Source of the DNA: Hyphomicrobiales bacterium
GTDB taxonomy: Bacteria; Pseudomonadota; Alphaproteobacteria; Rhizobiales; Rhizobiaceae
NCBI GenBank assembly: GCA_900467685.1
Contig: UBQX01000003.1
Coordinates: 248,001-312,000, forward strand
Direction of reading: 5' to 3'
DNA: 64,000 bases
The notes beneath the pieces are model-generated. The model had not been told where the DNA came from and did no database searches. It saw only the letters and a list, made by a program, of their open reading frames with translations. The translations under genes were made by a program, and so were the position numbers. Below are positions 9,089-17,863 of this stretch, one piece after another (the stretch's first letter is position 1; the number at the start of each line of letters is the position of its first letter).

Positions 9089-9310
9089 CGGAAAATTCCT
9101 GAAACAATATTGGTCCCACTCTGCACGCCCAGCGTGCAGTTACAATCCGCGTTGATATTAAATCTCTGTAATCTCCGCCTTCCGCCGCATTCGTGTCAGC
9201 AAATCGGGTTAGGCCTGCTGCTCGACGCGCTGCTACCCAGGCAGCCTTGCGATACCCAGGCAGGCGGTGCGTCACCGATCGTTTCATGCTGGCAGAAGGA
9301 CTTGTCCCAC

Positions 9311-10792
9311 ATGGCGCTTGCAGATGAGATGGCAGTGACGGCGCAGAGGCGCTTCGGTTACGGACCGGTTCCAGATGGCTGGCGCAAGCTGGGGCCGGAT
9401 GCACGGGAGACGGTTCTCTCGCAGCTGGATGGCGCGAAATATTCCGATGGCTCGGGCTTGCTGGCGTCTTCCGACATCATCCGGGAGTTGCGCGAACGGC
9501 AGAGGCAGGTGCGCGATGCACGGGCGGCCATGGCCAGCGCCGCAGCCCCGGCCAATGGCGCGTCGCCTTCCACCACTGCAACAGGCGCCGCGCCGTCTGC
9601 CACGCCAGCCATGGCCAAGGGATCAGACGCCTCAGCGGCCGCCGCAGCCGTCACTGCAGACAACAAAGAGATATTCAAGCAGAAGAACGAGTTCGTTCGC
9701 ACACAGTTCGAGAGCGAAGCTGCTTATCGCCAGCAGATGGCGGTGACGTCGGACCGGCCGCTCATCGAGCGGCTGACGGATTTCTGGGCCGGACATTTCT
9801 GCATTTCCTGCTCCAAGGGCGAGGAGGTGCGTGTTCTTGCCGGGGCCTATGAGCGCGAGGCGATCCGCCCCTTTGTCACTGGTCGGTTCCGCGACATGCT
9901 GGGCGCGGTGATGCACCATCCGGCCATGCTCGCCTATCTCGACAACCACGTCTCCTTCGGGCCGAATTCCAAGGCCGGGCAGAAGCAGAAGAAGGGCCTC
10001 AACGAAAATCTCGGCCGCGAGCTGATGGAATTGCACACGGTCGGCGTCAAGGCCGGGTACAACCAGACCGATGTGACCAATGCCGCGCGTATCATCACGG
10101 GCTGGGGCATCGCGGGTGACAAGGACCCACAGCCCGGCATGTTCAAGTTCGAGCCGAACCGGCATGAGCCGGGGGCTTTTACGGTGATGGGCACGCCGTT
10201 TGCCGAGGGTGGCGAGGCGCAGGGCGAAGCGCTGCTCGACATGTTGGCAGAGCACCCGGCCACCGCGCAGCATGTCGCGGACAAGCTGGTGCGTCATTTC
10301 GTGGGCGACAAGGCCTCTCCGGCGCTGGTCCAGACTGTTGCCAAACGCTTCCAGGAGACGCATGGCGATCTGCGGGCAACGGTTATCGCGCTGGTGAAGG
10401 CGCCGGAAGCGTGGAATGCCGCATCCGCCAAGGTCATTCCGCCCTATGACATGGCGATCTGTTGCGAGCGCGTTCTAGCGCTCAACACGGACCCGAAGAA
10501 GGTCGTCAATTTTGCCCGCGTGCTCGGCCAGCCGCTCTGGACGCCGCGCTCGCCCAATGGCTTTCCCGACAATGACATGGCCTGGGCAGCGCCCAATGCG
10601 CTGGTCAAGCGCTTCGATTATGCACTGCAGCTTTCCGGCCAGCCGAAGAACCCGCCGGAGCCAATGGAGCTTGCAAGTGCGCTCTTCGGCCCTGCGCTGA
10701 AGCCCGACATGCAGACAGCCATCAAGCGGTCCGCCAGCCGCCGCGAGGCGCTGGCGACCATCATCATGTCCCCCGAAATCCAGGTGAGGTGA
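9311..10792 (+). CDS. DUF1800-family protein
   Basis: This encodes 493 aa. The reading frame stays open far upstream (from 8189), but that extension is antisense to the RDD gene. The ATG at 9311 has a good AGAAGGAC ribosome-binding site and begins MALADEMAVTAQRRFGYGP, the typical DUF1800 N-terminus. Residues of about 70-115 form an Ala/Ser/Thr-rich low-complexity linker. The conserved core follows: LTDFWAGHFCIS, the NENLGRELMELHTVG block, and VTNAARIITGW. DUF1800 proteins have no established enzyme activity and are usually paired with DUF1501 proteins, as here (next gene 5 bp downstream). No signal peptide is visible. Confidence 0.9.
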   Translation: MALADEMAVTAQRRFGYGPVPDGWRKLGPDARETVLSQLDGAKYSDGSGLLASSDIIRELRERQRQVRDARAAMASAAAPANGASPSTTATGAAPSATPAMAKGSDASAAAAAVTADNKEIFKQKNEFVRTQFESEAAYRQQMAVTSDRPLIERLTDFWAGHFCISCSKGEEVRVLAGAYEREAIRPFVTGRFRDMLGAVMHHPAMLAYLDNHVSFGPNSKAGQKQKKGLNENLGRELMELHTVGVKAGYNQTDVTNAARIITGWGIAGDKDPQPGMFKFEPNRHEPGAFTVMGTPFAEGGEAQGEALLDMLAEHPATAQHVADKLVRHFVGDKASPALVQTVAKRFQETHGDLRATVIALVKAPEAWNAASAKVIPPYDMAICCERVLALNTDPKKVVNFARVLGQPLWTPRSPNGFPDNDMAWAAPNALVKRFDYALQLSGQPKNPPEPMELASALFGPALKPDMQTAIKRSASRREALATIIMSPEIQVR

Positions 10793-10797
10793 GGCCC

Positions 10798-12045
10798 ATG
10801 TTCGAATTCCTGCATCCGACACGCCGCGGCTTTCTGGCAACGGCCGGCGCCTTCACTGCCTGGTCCTTCGCGCCGCAATTTGCCAGCGCCGCACCCGGTC
10901 GCGATCCGCGCTTTCTGATGGTCGTGTTGCGCGGCGCGATGGACGGGCTGGCCGTCATCGAGCCCGCCTTCGACCCGGATTTCGAGCGCGCGCGCGCCGG
11001 GCTGATCCTCGGTGCGGACGGCACGCCCGCCGGACTGCCGATCACCGGCGGGTTCCTGATGAACCCGAAGCTTGCGACCCTGCATGATCTCTTCAGCCAG
11101 GGCCAGGCGCTGGCGATCCATGCTGTGGCGACGCCCTATCGCGACCGCTCGCATTTCGACGGGCAGGACGTGCTGGAAAGTGGTTTGCCCGGCGCAGGCC
11201 CGGTCAGCACCGGCTGGCTCAACCGCGCGATGTCGCAGCTTGGCAAGGCCGGCAGCGTCAAAGCTGGAGGCCTCGCCATAGGGCCGACCGTGCCGCTGAT
11301 CATGCGCGGTCCAGCCTCGACGCTCACCTGGGCAGCGGGCGGCGTCAAACCGGCGACCGACGATGCGCGGGCGCGGCTTCTCAACTTCTACAAGTCGGCC
11401 GATCCGACGCTCGCCAGCGCCTTCGGCCGCGGGCTTGATCTCGAACGAATTGCCGCCGGCAAGGCCGACATGAATGCGGCCATGGGGCAGGGCATGGGGC
11501 AGGGCGGCGGTTACGCTGACCAGAACTCCAATTTCGTCAAGGGCATGCAGATGGTCGGCAAGCTCTTCACAGACCCCAACGGCCCCCGCATCGGTGCGAT
11601 CGATCTCGACGGCTGGGACACGCATGCGACAGAGCAGCCGGAAGGCGAAAATCTCGGCAAGGCGCTTGTGGAGCTTGACGCTGGCATGGCCGCGCTCAAG
11701 GCGTCCCTGGGGCCCGCGTGGAACGAGACGGTGGTCGTGGTCGCTACCGAATTTGGCCGCACGGTGCGGATGAACGGCACGGAAGGCACTGACCACGGCA
11801 CGGCGACGGTGGCGTTTCTGGCGGGTGGGGCGGTGAAGGGCGGCCGTGTGCTCGCCGACTGGCCGGGTCTCTCTGACAAGGCGCTGTTCCAGCAGCGCGA
11901 CCTTGCGCCGACGACGGACCTGCGGGCGGTGCTCAAAGGCGCACTCCGGGATCATCTCGGGATCGAGGAAGCGGCGCTTGGGAAAGATGTGTTCCCGGAC
12001 AGCGGCGCGGTCAAGCCGATGGATGGGTTGCTGAAGGTTGGGTGA
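10798..12045 (+). CDS. DUF1501-family Tat-exported protein
   Basis: This encodes 415 aa. The N-terminus carries a twin-arginine signal (TRRGFLATAGAF followed by a hydrophobic stretch and an ASAA cleavage site), so export by the Tat pathway in folded form is likely. The body matches DUF1501, a family related to sulfatase/alkaline-phosphatase-like folds: VLRGAMDGLAV near the start of the mature protein, DLDGWDTH, and VVVATEFGRTVRMNGTEGTDHG toward the C-terminus. A GGTGAGG ribosome-binding site precedes the ATG at 10798. It forms a two-gene operon with the upstream DUF1800 gene. Substrate and reaction are unknown. Confidence 0.9.
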   Translation: MFEFLHPTRRGFLATAGAFTAWSFAPQFASAAPGRDPRFLMVVLRGAMDGLAVIEPAFDPDFERARAGLILGADGTPAGLPITGGFLMNPKLATLHDLFSQGQALAIHAVATPYRDRSHFDGQDVLESGLPGAGPVSTGWLNRAMSQLGKAGSVKAGGLAIGPTVPLIMRGPASTLTWAAGGVKPATDDARARLLNFYKSADPTLASAFGRGLDLERIAAGKADMNAAMGQGMGQGGGYADQNSNFVKGMQMVGKLFTDPNGPRIGAIDLDGWDTHATEQPEGENLGKALVELDAGMAALKASLGPAWNETVVVVATEFGRTVRMNGTEGTDHGTATVAFLAGGAVKGGRVLADWPGLSDKALFQQRDLAPTTDLRAVLKGALRDHLGIEEAALGKDVFPDSGAVKPMDGLLKVG

Positions 12046-12063
12046 GAGCGTCACCCTTGTCGA

Positions 12064-12245
12064 CCCCTCTCTTGCGATTTCTAACACTTAGCTGAAGCTA
12101 AGATGTTGAAATCGCTTTCTCCCCCACCAGGGGGAGACCGGAGCAAGCGGCGGCCTCGCACTCCCCATCTCCCCCTTGGTGGGGGAGAAAGCAAAATCAT
12201 GATCTTAGCCGAAGGCTAAGTCGTAGATTTTGCAAGAGAGGGGGA
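12064..12245. repeat. RIME-like palindromic intergenic element
   Basis: This ~180-bp element is built of nested inverted repeats. The outer arms are ccctctcttgc / gcaagagaggg, the next arms are cttagctgaagctaag / cttagccgaaggctaag, and the inner arms are tctcccccaccagggggaga / tctcccccttggtgggggaga. The architecture matches Rhizobium-specific intergenic mosaic elements (RIME), which are dispersed, non-coding and form long cruciforms in RNA. It lies between the DUF1501 gene and the convergent mobAB gene, where it could also end transcription from both sides. Only one copy is visible in the window. Confidence 0.75.
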
Positions 12246-12272
12246 ATTGAACACTCCAGGCAAGTTACGGAT

Positions 12273-13394
12273 TCAGCTGGCAAACCCTAGCAGCCTCTCC
12301 GCAAAATCCGCCAGCGCCATCGTATCATCCAGGTTGAACACCGGCAGCGCCGCATCCTCGACCGGATGATCCGCTGCAATCGCCACGATATACGGATCTT
12401 CCGGCGCGAGCGGCACACGGCTTTTCGCCTCCAGCCGGCGCGCCTCGATCTTCGGAACCGGTTCGCGCTTGTAGCCTTCGATCACGACGATGTCGCAGGG
12501 GGCGAGGCGGGACAGCACCTCTTCGAAGGCGGGTTCGGGATTGCCGCGCAACTCGTGCATGATGGCGTAGCGGGTGCCCGAGACGATGGTGACTTCATGT
12601 GCGCCGGCCTGACGGTGGCGAAAGCTGTCAGCGCCGACCTTGTCGATGTCGAAGTCGTGATGGGCGTGCTTGATGGTGGAGACGCGATAGCCGCGCGCTG
12701 TGAGTTCCTCAACGAGTCGCACGGTCAGGCCGGTCTTGCCGGAATTCTTCCAGCCGGAAATGCCGAGGATTTTCGGGGCTTGGCCCAGGCCCATCAGATC
12801 CCTTGCGCGTTCGAAGTCGCGCGGGCGGTTGACGTTGAAGAAGCTGTGGGAAGGCTCATCAACGAAATCGACGAGGCGGACCTGGCACGTTGCCGCAAAG
12901 GCGCGGATGGCGCGGTTCTGGCCGGTCTCCAGCCAGCGACGCAGGTGCGGGGCGAGTTCCACGGGCCAGAGCGCGAAGGCGGGTTCAGGGTCGCCGCAAT
13001 AGGCTGCCATGGCTACCGTTTCCGGGGCTTCGATGGCGGCGGCGAGGCGGGCGACCAGCGTATCGGGGAAGAAGGGGGCGTCAGCGGGGACGATTGCGAG
13101 ATGCGTCGCGTTGGGCAGGGTCGCGGCCACATGCTCAAGGCCGGCCAGAATGCCGGCAAGCGGGCCTTCCTGTCCCTCGATCGTGTCGGGCAACAGGTCG
13201 TAAGCGAGGCTTGCCAGCGATGGATTGCGGGAGTTGATGAACACCGGTGAGGCTTGCGCTGCGACGCGGGTCGCGACGATCTGCGCCAATGGTTTGCCGG
13301 CTAAGCGTTTCGCCGCCTTGTCCTCGCCCATGCGTGTCGAGCGGCCACCGGCGAGAACCATTGCAGGGAAGGACGAGGCAGGTTCATTGGTCAT
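12273..13394 (-). CDS. mobA: Molybdenum cofactor guanylyltransferase MobA fused to MobB
   Basis: This encodes 373 aa. Residues 1 to ~205 are MobA, which transfers GMP to molybdopterin to make the MGD cofactor. The nucleotide-binding signature LAGGRSTRMGEDK is at 14-26 and the metal-binding PADAP at about 103-107. Residues ~208-373 are MobB, a GTP-binding adaptor, with P-loop GWKNSGKT at 214-221 and KHAHHDFDIDKVGADSFRH. The two proteins are separate in E. coli, and their summed length is close to this one. The ATG at 13394 starts MobA exactly; the frame upstream of it is a shadow of the transporter gene. It is the last gene of a minus-strand Moco cluster that starts with moaA. Confidence 0.93.
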   Translation of the reverse strand: MTNEPASSFPAMVLAGGRSTRMGEDKAAKRLAGKPLAQIVATRVAAQASPVFINSRNPSLASLAYDLLPDTIEGQEGPLAGILAGLEHVAATLPNATHLAIVPADAPFFPDTLVARLAAAIEAPETVAMAAYCGDPEPAFALWPVELAPHLRRWLETGQNRAIRAFAATCQVRLVDFVDEPSHSFFNVNRPRDFERARDLMGLGQAPKILGISGWKNSGKTGLTVRLVEELTARGYRVSTIKHAHHDFDIDKVGADSFRHRQAGAHEVTIVSGTRYAIMHELRGNPEPAFEEVLSRLAPCDIVVIEGYKREPVPKIEARRLEAKSRVPLAPEDPYIVAIAADHPVEDAALPVFNLDDTMALADFAERLLGFAS

Positions 13395-13405
13395 TTTCGG
13401 GCTCG

Positions 13406-14311
13406 TCAATGCGGCGCGCGCGGCAGCGACTGGGCGGGCAGGCCCGTGCGGCGGCGGTTTTCGCGATAGAAGGTGTAGATGCCGGAGGCGACGACGATGG
13501 CGCAGCCGAGGATCATGAAGATGTCCGGCAGGTCGCCGAAGACCGTGAAGCTCAGCGCCAGCGCCCAGATCATGTAGGTGTAGCGGAAGGGCGCGATGAA
13601 GGAGATTTCGCCCGTGCGCATGGCGGTGATCAGCGCCAGATAGCCGACCATCAGGCAGATGGCCGCAAGAGCGAGAATTCCCACATCGAAGAGTGGCGGA
13701 GACTGCCAGCCGCCGAGGGGCGCGATGAAGATGCCGGCACCTGCGGTGACGGCAAACGAGGTCAGGAGCGTGACATAGACCGTCGGAATGCCCTGCGGCA
13801 GGCGCTTGGTGGCGATATCTCGGGCGGCGGCGGCGAAGACGCAGGCGAGCGCCAGGAAGGAGGCCAGCGAAAAGCCATCCGGACCGGGCTTGATGATGAG
13901 CAACACGCCGAAGAAGCCCGCGATGATGGCCCCCCAACGACGCCAGCCCACCGGCTCGCCCAGGAAGATCGCGGCCCCCAGCGTGACGGCGAGCGGCAGG
14001 AATTGCAGGATAGCACCGGCATTGGCGAGCGGGAGTTGCCCCAGCGCATAGATATAGGTGAAGGTGGCCGTCACTTCAGCGAGAACGCGCAGAGCAAGCA
14101 TGGGGTGAAGCACCGTCTTCAGCGGCCTCAGCGCGCCCATGTGGAGCGCCAGCAGAAAGATGAGGGCGGTGGAGATCGTGCCGCGGATCAGGATGATCTC
14201 ACCGGTCGCCAGCGTTTTTGTCGCAGTCTTGACCAGCATGTCGTTGAAGCCGAATCCTGCCATGGCGGCGGTCATGTAGAGCGCGCCTTTTATATTATCC
14301 GACAAGGCCAT
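13406..14311 (-). CDS. DMT-superfamily (EamA) transporter
   Basis: This encodes 301 aa with about ten hydrophobic helices in two EamA repeats, the typical size for the drug/metabolite transporter superfamily. Its members export amino acids, nucleotide sugars or small metabolites. Substrate cannot be read from the sequence. It sits between the DUF1176 gene and mobAB in the Moco cluster, with only 11 bp to mobAB, so it is probably cotranscribed. A role in molybdenum metabolism is not implied by the family. Confidence 0.88.
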   Translation of the reverse strand: MALSDNIKGALYMTAAMAGFGFNDMLVKTATKTLATGEIILIRGTISTALIFLLALHMGALRPLKTVLHPMLALRVLAEVTATFTYIYALGQLPLANAGAILQFLPLAVTLGAAIFLGEPVGWRRWGAIIAGFFGVLLIIKPGPDGFSLASFLALACVFAAAARDIATKRLPQGIPTVYVTLLTSFAVTAGAGIFIAPLGGWQSPPLFDVGILALAAICLMVGYLALITAMRTGEISFIAPFRYTYMIWALALSFTVFGDLPDIFMILGCAIVVASGIYTFYRENRRRTGLPAQSLPRAPH

Positions 14312-14361
14312 GTCCGACGTGCTTTCCGCGCTTCAGATTCGTGTTGCTTGATCAGCTTGGC

Positions 14362-15036
14362 TTATTTCTTTTTCACCGAGGGGAAAAGCTGGAAACTCTT
14401 ATCCTCAAGCTTTTGCGGCGGGTTATCCAGATTGGCCTCGTAGATCGGGTCGATCTCATAGCGCGTCAGGACGAACTGGCCGTCCCGGAGTTGCCAGTCT
14501 CCCACCGACCAGGCATCGCCCAGCCCCCGCCATTTGGCGAATTCGGTGAGTATCTGCGTCTTTTCGTCAAAGAACGAATTGGTCAGGAGAAATGTGGCCG
14601 AATAGCCGGTTACGGTGGGGTCGCGCTTGAGTTTCGTTTCGCTGTCGTCGCCATCGACATAGACGACGTCGAATGTGGGCTGAGCGAAGCTGACGAGAGA
14701 CAGTTTGTTCTCCTCGTCCTTCAGCACATAAAGGTTGGACACGTTGTAGGCGCCAGACAGGCAGTAGATCTCGTAGAGCGAAGCCTTATGCTCAGCCGGC
14801 GGATCGCCGTATTTGTCCTTCCAGGTCAGCGAATAGACCGCGTCCTGGGCCATCGCGGCATTGTCGGCCGTTCGCTCGTCACATTGCCCGGGAAGAGCGG
14901 CAAAACCGAAGGTTCGGGCGGCAGCAATGGCCGGGTCAACGGGCTTTGTGAGCTCAGCCGGCTTGTCTTCGGCGAAGGCGGAGGACGCTGCGATCCACAA
15001 GGCTGCGGCGGTCGCGAACGGCGTATGTCTTTTCAA
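14362..15036 (-). CDS. Periplasmic DUF1176-like protein
   Basis: This encodes 224 aa from a TTG at 15036, chosen because a GAGGGGGAG ribosome-binding site lies just before it and the protein then opens with a clean signal peptide (MKRHTPFATAAALWIAASSAFA). An ATG at 15054 in the same frame lacks a properly spaced site. The C-terminal part shows DUF1176 features: CLSGAYN, an LTNSFFD segment and RGLGDAWSVGDWQLRDGQFVLTRYE. Usually a Cys follows RGLGD; here it is Ala. The function of the family is unknown. It lies 30 bp downstream of moaA on the same strand. Confidence 0.78.
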   Translation of the reverse strand: MKRHTPFATAAALWIAASSAFAEDKPAELTKPVDPAIAAARTFGFAALPGQCDERTADNAAMAQDAVYSLTWKDKYGDPPAEHKASLYEIYCLSGAYNVSNLYVLKDEENKLSLVSFAQPTFDVVYVDGDDSETKLKRDPTVTGYSATFLLTNSFFDEKTQILTEFAKWRGLGDAWSVGDWQLRDGQFVLTRYEIDPIYEANLDNPPQKLEDKSFQLFPSVKKK

Positions 15037-15066
15037 GATGCTCCCCCTCGCCATCCTGTGTCACGG

Positions 15067-16104
15067 TCACCCTCCGGTGACGCTCATGTGTCGAGCCACA
15101 GCCGGTCGCTTGTGGTCGCGGTCGATGATGAAGTCGTGGCCCTTGGGCTTGCGGCGGATGGCTTCGTCGATCGCGGCAGAGAGGACCTCCGGATCATCGC
15201 TCTCGCGCAGCACGGCCCGCAGGTCCGCCGCGTCGTTCTGGCCGAGGCACATATAGAGCGTGCCGGTGCAGGTCAGGCGCACGCGGTTGCAGCTTTCGCA
15301 GAAGTTATGCGTCATCGGCGTGATGAAGCCGAGCTTGCCGCCGGTTTCCTTCACTTCGACATAGCGGGCCGGTCCACCGGTGCGGAAGGGAATGTCGGTG
15401 AGCGTGAAGTGGTTGGCCAAGTCAGCGCGGACCTTGGAGAGCGGCAGATACTGATCGGTCCGGTCTTCCTCGATCTCGCCCATCGGCATGGTCTCGATCA
15501 ACGTCATGTCCATGCCGCGGCCATGCGCCCAGGCAATCATGTCGGGGATTTCCTGCTCGTTGAAATCCTTGAGCGCCACGGCATTCAGCTTGACCTTGAT
15601 GCCGGCCTTTTGCGCAGCCTCGATACCGGCGAGAACCTTGCCGAGATCGCCGAGGCGGGTGATTTCGCGGAACTTCGCCGGATCGAGCGTATCGACGGAG
15701 ACGTTGATGCGGCGGATGCCGGCGTCTGCCAGTTCCGGTGCGAAGCGCTCCAGATTGGAGCCGTTGGTGGTCAGCGTCAGCTCTTCCAGCTCACCCGAAC
15801 GGACCTTCTTTCCGAGTTCGCGGATGAGATACATGATGTTCTTGCGCACCAGCGGCTCGCCGCCCGTCAGCCGCAGCTTCTTCACGCCCTTGGCGATGAA
15901 GGCCGAACAGAGACGATCGAGCTCCTCCAGCGTCAGCAGATCGCGCTTCGGCAGGAAGGTCATGTGTTCGGCCATGCAATAGGTGCAGCGGAAGTCGCAA
16001 CGGTCGGTCACGGAAACGCGCAAATAGGAGACCATCCGACCGAAGGGGTCGATCATGGGCGGGCGCGCGGCGGTGTCGGCTGTCACCGGATTGTGCTGGT
16101 TCAA
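15067..16104 (-). CDS. moaA: GTP 3',8-cyclase MoaA
   Basis: This encodes 345 aa. It is a radical-SAM enzyme that, with MoaC, turns GTP into cyclic pyranopterin monophosphate, the first step of molybdenum cofactor synthesis. The N-terminal 4Fe-4S/SAM motif CDFRCTYC is present, with [11 protein letters not shown] following. The C-terminal second cluster motif ([12 protein letters not shown] ... YMC) and the conserved terminal Gly-Gly (SVTGG) needed for activity are intact. The length is typical. It leads a minus-strand cluster with mobAB three genes downstream. Confidence 0.97.
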   Translation of the reverse strand: MNQHNPVTADTAARPPMIDPFGRMVSYLRVSVTDRCDFRCTYCMAEHMTFLPKRDLLTLEELDRLCSAFIAKGVKKLRLTGGEPLVRKNIMYLIRELGKKVRSGELEELTLTTNGSNLERFAPELADAGIRRINVSVDTLDPAKFREITRLGDLGKVLAGIEAAQKAGIKVKLNAVALKDFNEQEIPDMIAWAHGRGMDMTLIETMPMGEIEEDRTDQYLPLSKVRADLANHFTLTDIPFRTGGPARYVEVKETGGKLGFITPMTHNFCESCNRVRLTCTGTLYMCLGQNDAADLRAVLRESDDPEVLSAAIDEAIRRKPKGHDFIIDRDHKRPAVARHMSVTGG

Positions 16105-16248
16105 CGTCTTACTCCTCCGTCTTCAATGTGACGACGGGAATGCTTTGGGTCAAGTCGTTCCGATTGATGGAAACGGTGCTTTGCGCCGCTTCCTCTGTCT
16201 ATTATATGGGGCGTGCCACACGCCAATCAAATCTTTGAAAGCAAAGCC

Positions 16249-16602
16249 ATGACAAGTCGTCCCACCGCCATCAAGGTCTCCAAGGATCGCCGCACGATGA
16301 CGGTCACATTCGATGACGGGCAAGTGTTTCCGCTGGCCGCAGAGATGCTGCGCGTCCTGTCTCCCTCAGCAGAAGTGCAGGGCCATGGGCCGGGGCAGAA
16401 GGTGACTGTTCCCGGCAAGCGCCATGTCGAGATCATCAGCGTGCAGCCTTCGGGCAATTATGCCGTCCGCATCGGCTTCGACGACATGCACGATAGCGGC
16501 ATCTATACCTGGACCTATCTTCGCCAGCTGGGCGAAGAGGGCGATGCGCTGTTTGCGGATTATCTGGCGGAGCTGACGGCCAAGGGCTTGGCGCGCGGCT
16601 GA
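16249..16602 (+). CDS. DUF971-domain protein
   Basis: This encodes 117 aa from the ATG at 16249. A GTG at 16213 in frame is possible but adds non-family residues. The protein matches the DUF971 (GBBH-like N-terminal) fold, with FDDGQVFPLAAEMLRVLSPSAEVQGHG and then VQPSGNYAVRIGFDDMHDSGIYTW, which ends with the characteristic HDSGIY(T/S)W. Family members are small proteins linked to Fe-S or cofactor metabolism, often near mrp/apbC or moa genes, and here the gene is divergent from moaA. No enzymatic residue is established. Confidence 0.88.
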   Translation: MTSRPTAIKVSKDRRTMTVTFDDGQVFPLAAEMLRVLSPSAEVQGHGPGQKVTVPGKRHVEIISVQPSGNYAVRIGFDDMHDSGIYTWTYLRQLGEEGDALFADYLAELTAKGLARG

Positions 16603-16619
16603 TGAGTTTTCTTGCGCCT

Positions 16620-17699
16620 TCAAGTCTGAGCGAAGGCGCGAGACAGGTCTGACCAGGAGCGCGTGCCTGTGGCCTGATAGATCGTGGCAAGGTGTTTCTT
16701 CAGGGCTTCGGCGCTGGTGTTGGTCTGCGCTGCGGCATCCGTTCGCGAGGCGCCCGAGGCTGCCGCGAGGACGATGGATTTCTGGCGCGGCGAGATGTCC
16801 AGCGCCAGCACGCGCCGGACGATGGTAATGCGATCCGGCTCTTCATGCTGCAGGGTCAACAGCACCGCGCTTTCGGCGCCTGTACGTTCCAGACGCTCCG
16901 CGCAAACATGCAGACGCCCTTCGGGGACCGGCAGGCGGAGGGCAGGGCGAAGCTCGTTCGACAGCCGCCGGCAGAGTTCCGCCGCAAAGGCCGGTGGCGA
17001 CACGAGCCTGCCCGTCTGGGGCACGCCCTGGGCCACCAGATTGCCATGCTGCAGGCGGCTCGATGCCGTTTCGGATGCGAAGAGCAAGCTGCTTCCGTCA
17101 GCATCGACGACGATATAGGCCGGTGCGCCGCGCGGCGTCCACCGTGCCGTGTCCGATGGCATCTGCAATGCGCGCCGCAGCGACGGGAGACCCAGGCGCA
17201 GCCTGTCCCGGTCGGTCGCTTCGAAAGCGGGGCGCCGTGCTGCCCGAAACAGAAGAATGACGGCGCGGGGTCGCCCGCCATCATCAATCCGAAGGTCGAT
17301 CGTGTGGTGATGGCCGCTTGCGCGCACCAGCAGATTATAGGTGTTGGATTTCCAGTATTCGGTTGGCGGCGCGATGAGATGGCCGCAGTCGAAGTCCGTT
17401 CGGCCGATGAGCGAGGCGACGTTGATTTCGCAATGCCCGATGAAGAGTTCCTCATAGGCGTTGGCGAAAAGATCGCGTACAGCCGCGTCGGAATCCTCAT
17501 GAAAGAAGCCTGCGGGCAGGCCATTGTCTCCCATCCAGAAGATGGCCCCGGCATCAGCCTTTACCAGATGGCGGACAATGCGACACAGATCGGCAGCAAT
17601 CGGCTCCATGCCGACACCCGTAGCGCAAACGAGGTCGAGTTCGGTCCATAGCCGCTTAGTGCCTAAACCTTCGCTCACGTTGCCCCCTGTCTTCAACAT
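16620..17699 (-). CDS. LuxR-type HTH regulator with sensory N-terminal region
   Basis: This encodes 359 aa from the ATG at 17699; a TTG at 17714 adds five residues. The last ~65 residues form a LuxR/GerE helix-turn-helix (LSPRQKSIVLAAASGASR-type block reading ISPRQKSIVLAA, then TSAEALKKHLATIYQATGT). The HTH is degenerate at several consensus positions. The first ~290 residues have no receiver phosphorylation site or recognisable acyl-homoserine-lactone domain and look like a GAF/PAS-like ligand-binding region. It is convergent with the DUF971 gene and divergent from the OmpA-family gene at 17864, whose promoter it may control. That regulatory link is inference from position only. Confidence 0.8.
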   Translation of the reverse strand: MLKTGGNVSEGLGTKRLWTELDLVCATGVGMEPIAADLCRIVRHLVKADAGAIFWMGDNGLPAGFFHEDSDAAVRDLFANAYEELFIGHCEINVASLIGRTDFDCGHLIAPPTEYWKSNTYNLLVRASGHHHTIDLRIDDGGRPRAVILLFRAARRPAFEATDRDRLRLGLPSLRRALQMPSDTARWTPRGAPAYIVVDADGSSLLFASETASSRLQHGNLVAQGVPQTGRLVSPPAFAAELCRRLSNELRPALRLPVPEGRLHVCAERLERTGAESAVLLTLQHEEPDRITIVRRVLALDISPRQKSIVLAAASGASRTDAAAQTNTSAEALKKHLATIYQATGTRSWSDLSRAFAQT

Positions 17700-17863
17700 G
17701 TCGAGACACGCCAATTATTCCCCCGGCGGGGAATATTGCAAGCCTTGGGCTCTTGGTACTTCTCGGAGAACGCGTACGGCCGAATTTGTTGCCGCTGCTG
17801 CACGTCTTTGAATGTGATGCAGGTCGCCACACGGACACAACGTTTCTTGAAGGAGTTTCGCTC

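Noticed and set aside
8189-9310. N-terminal extension of the DUF1800 frame by 374 codons
   Set aside because: It is antisense to the RDD gene, has no family similarity and no ribosome-binding site. The ATG at 9311 has a good site and the family N-terminus.
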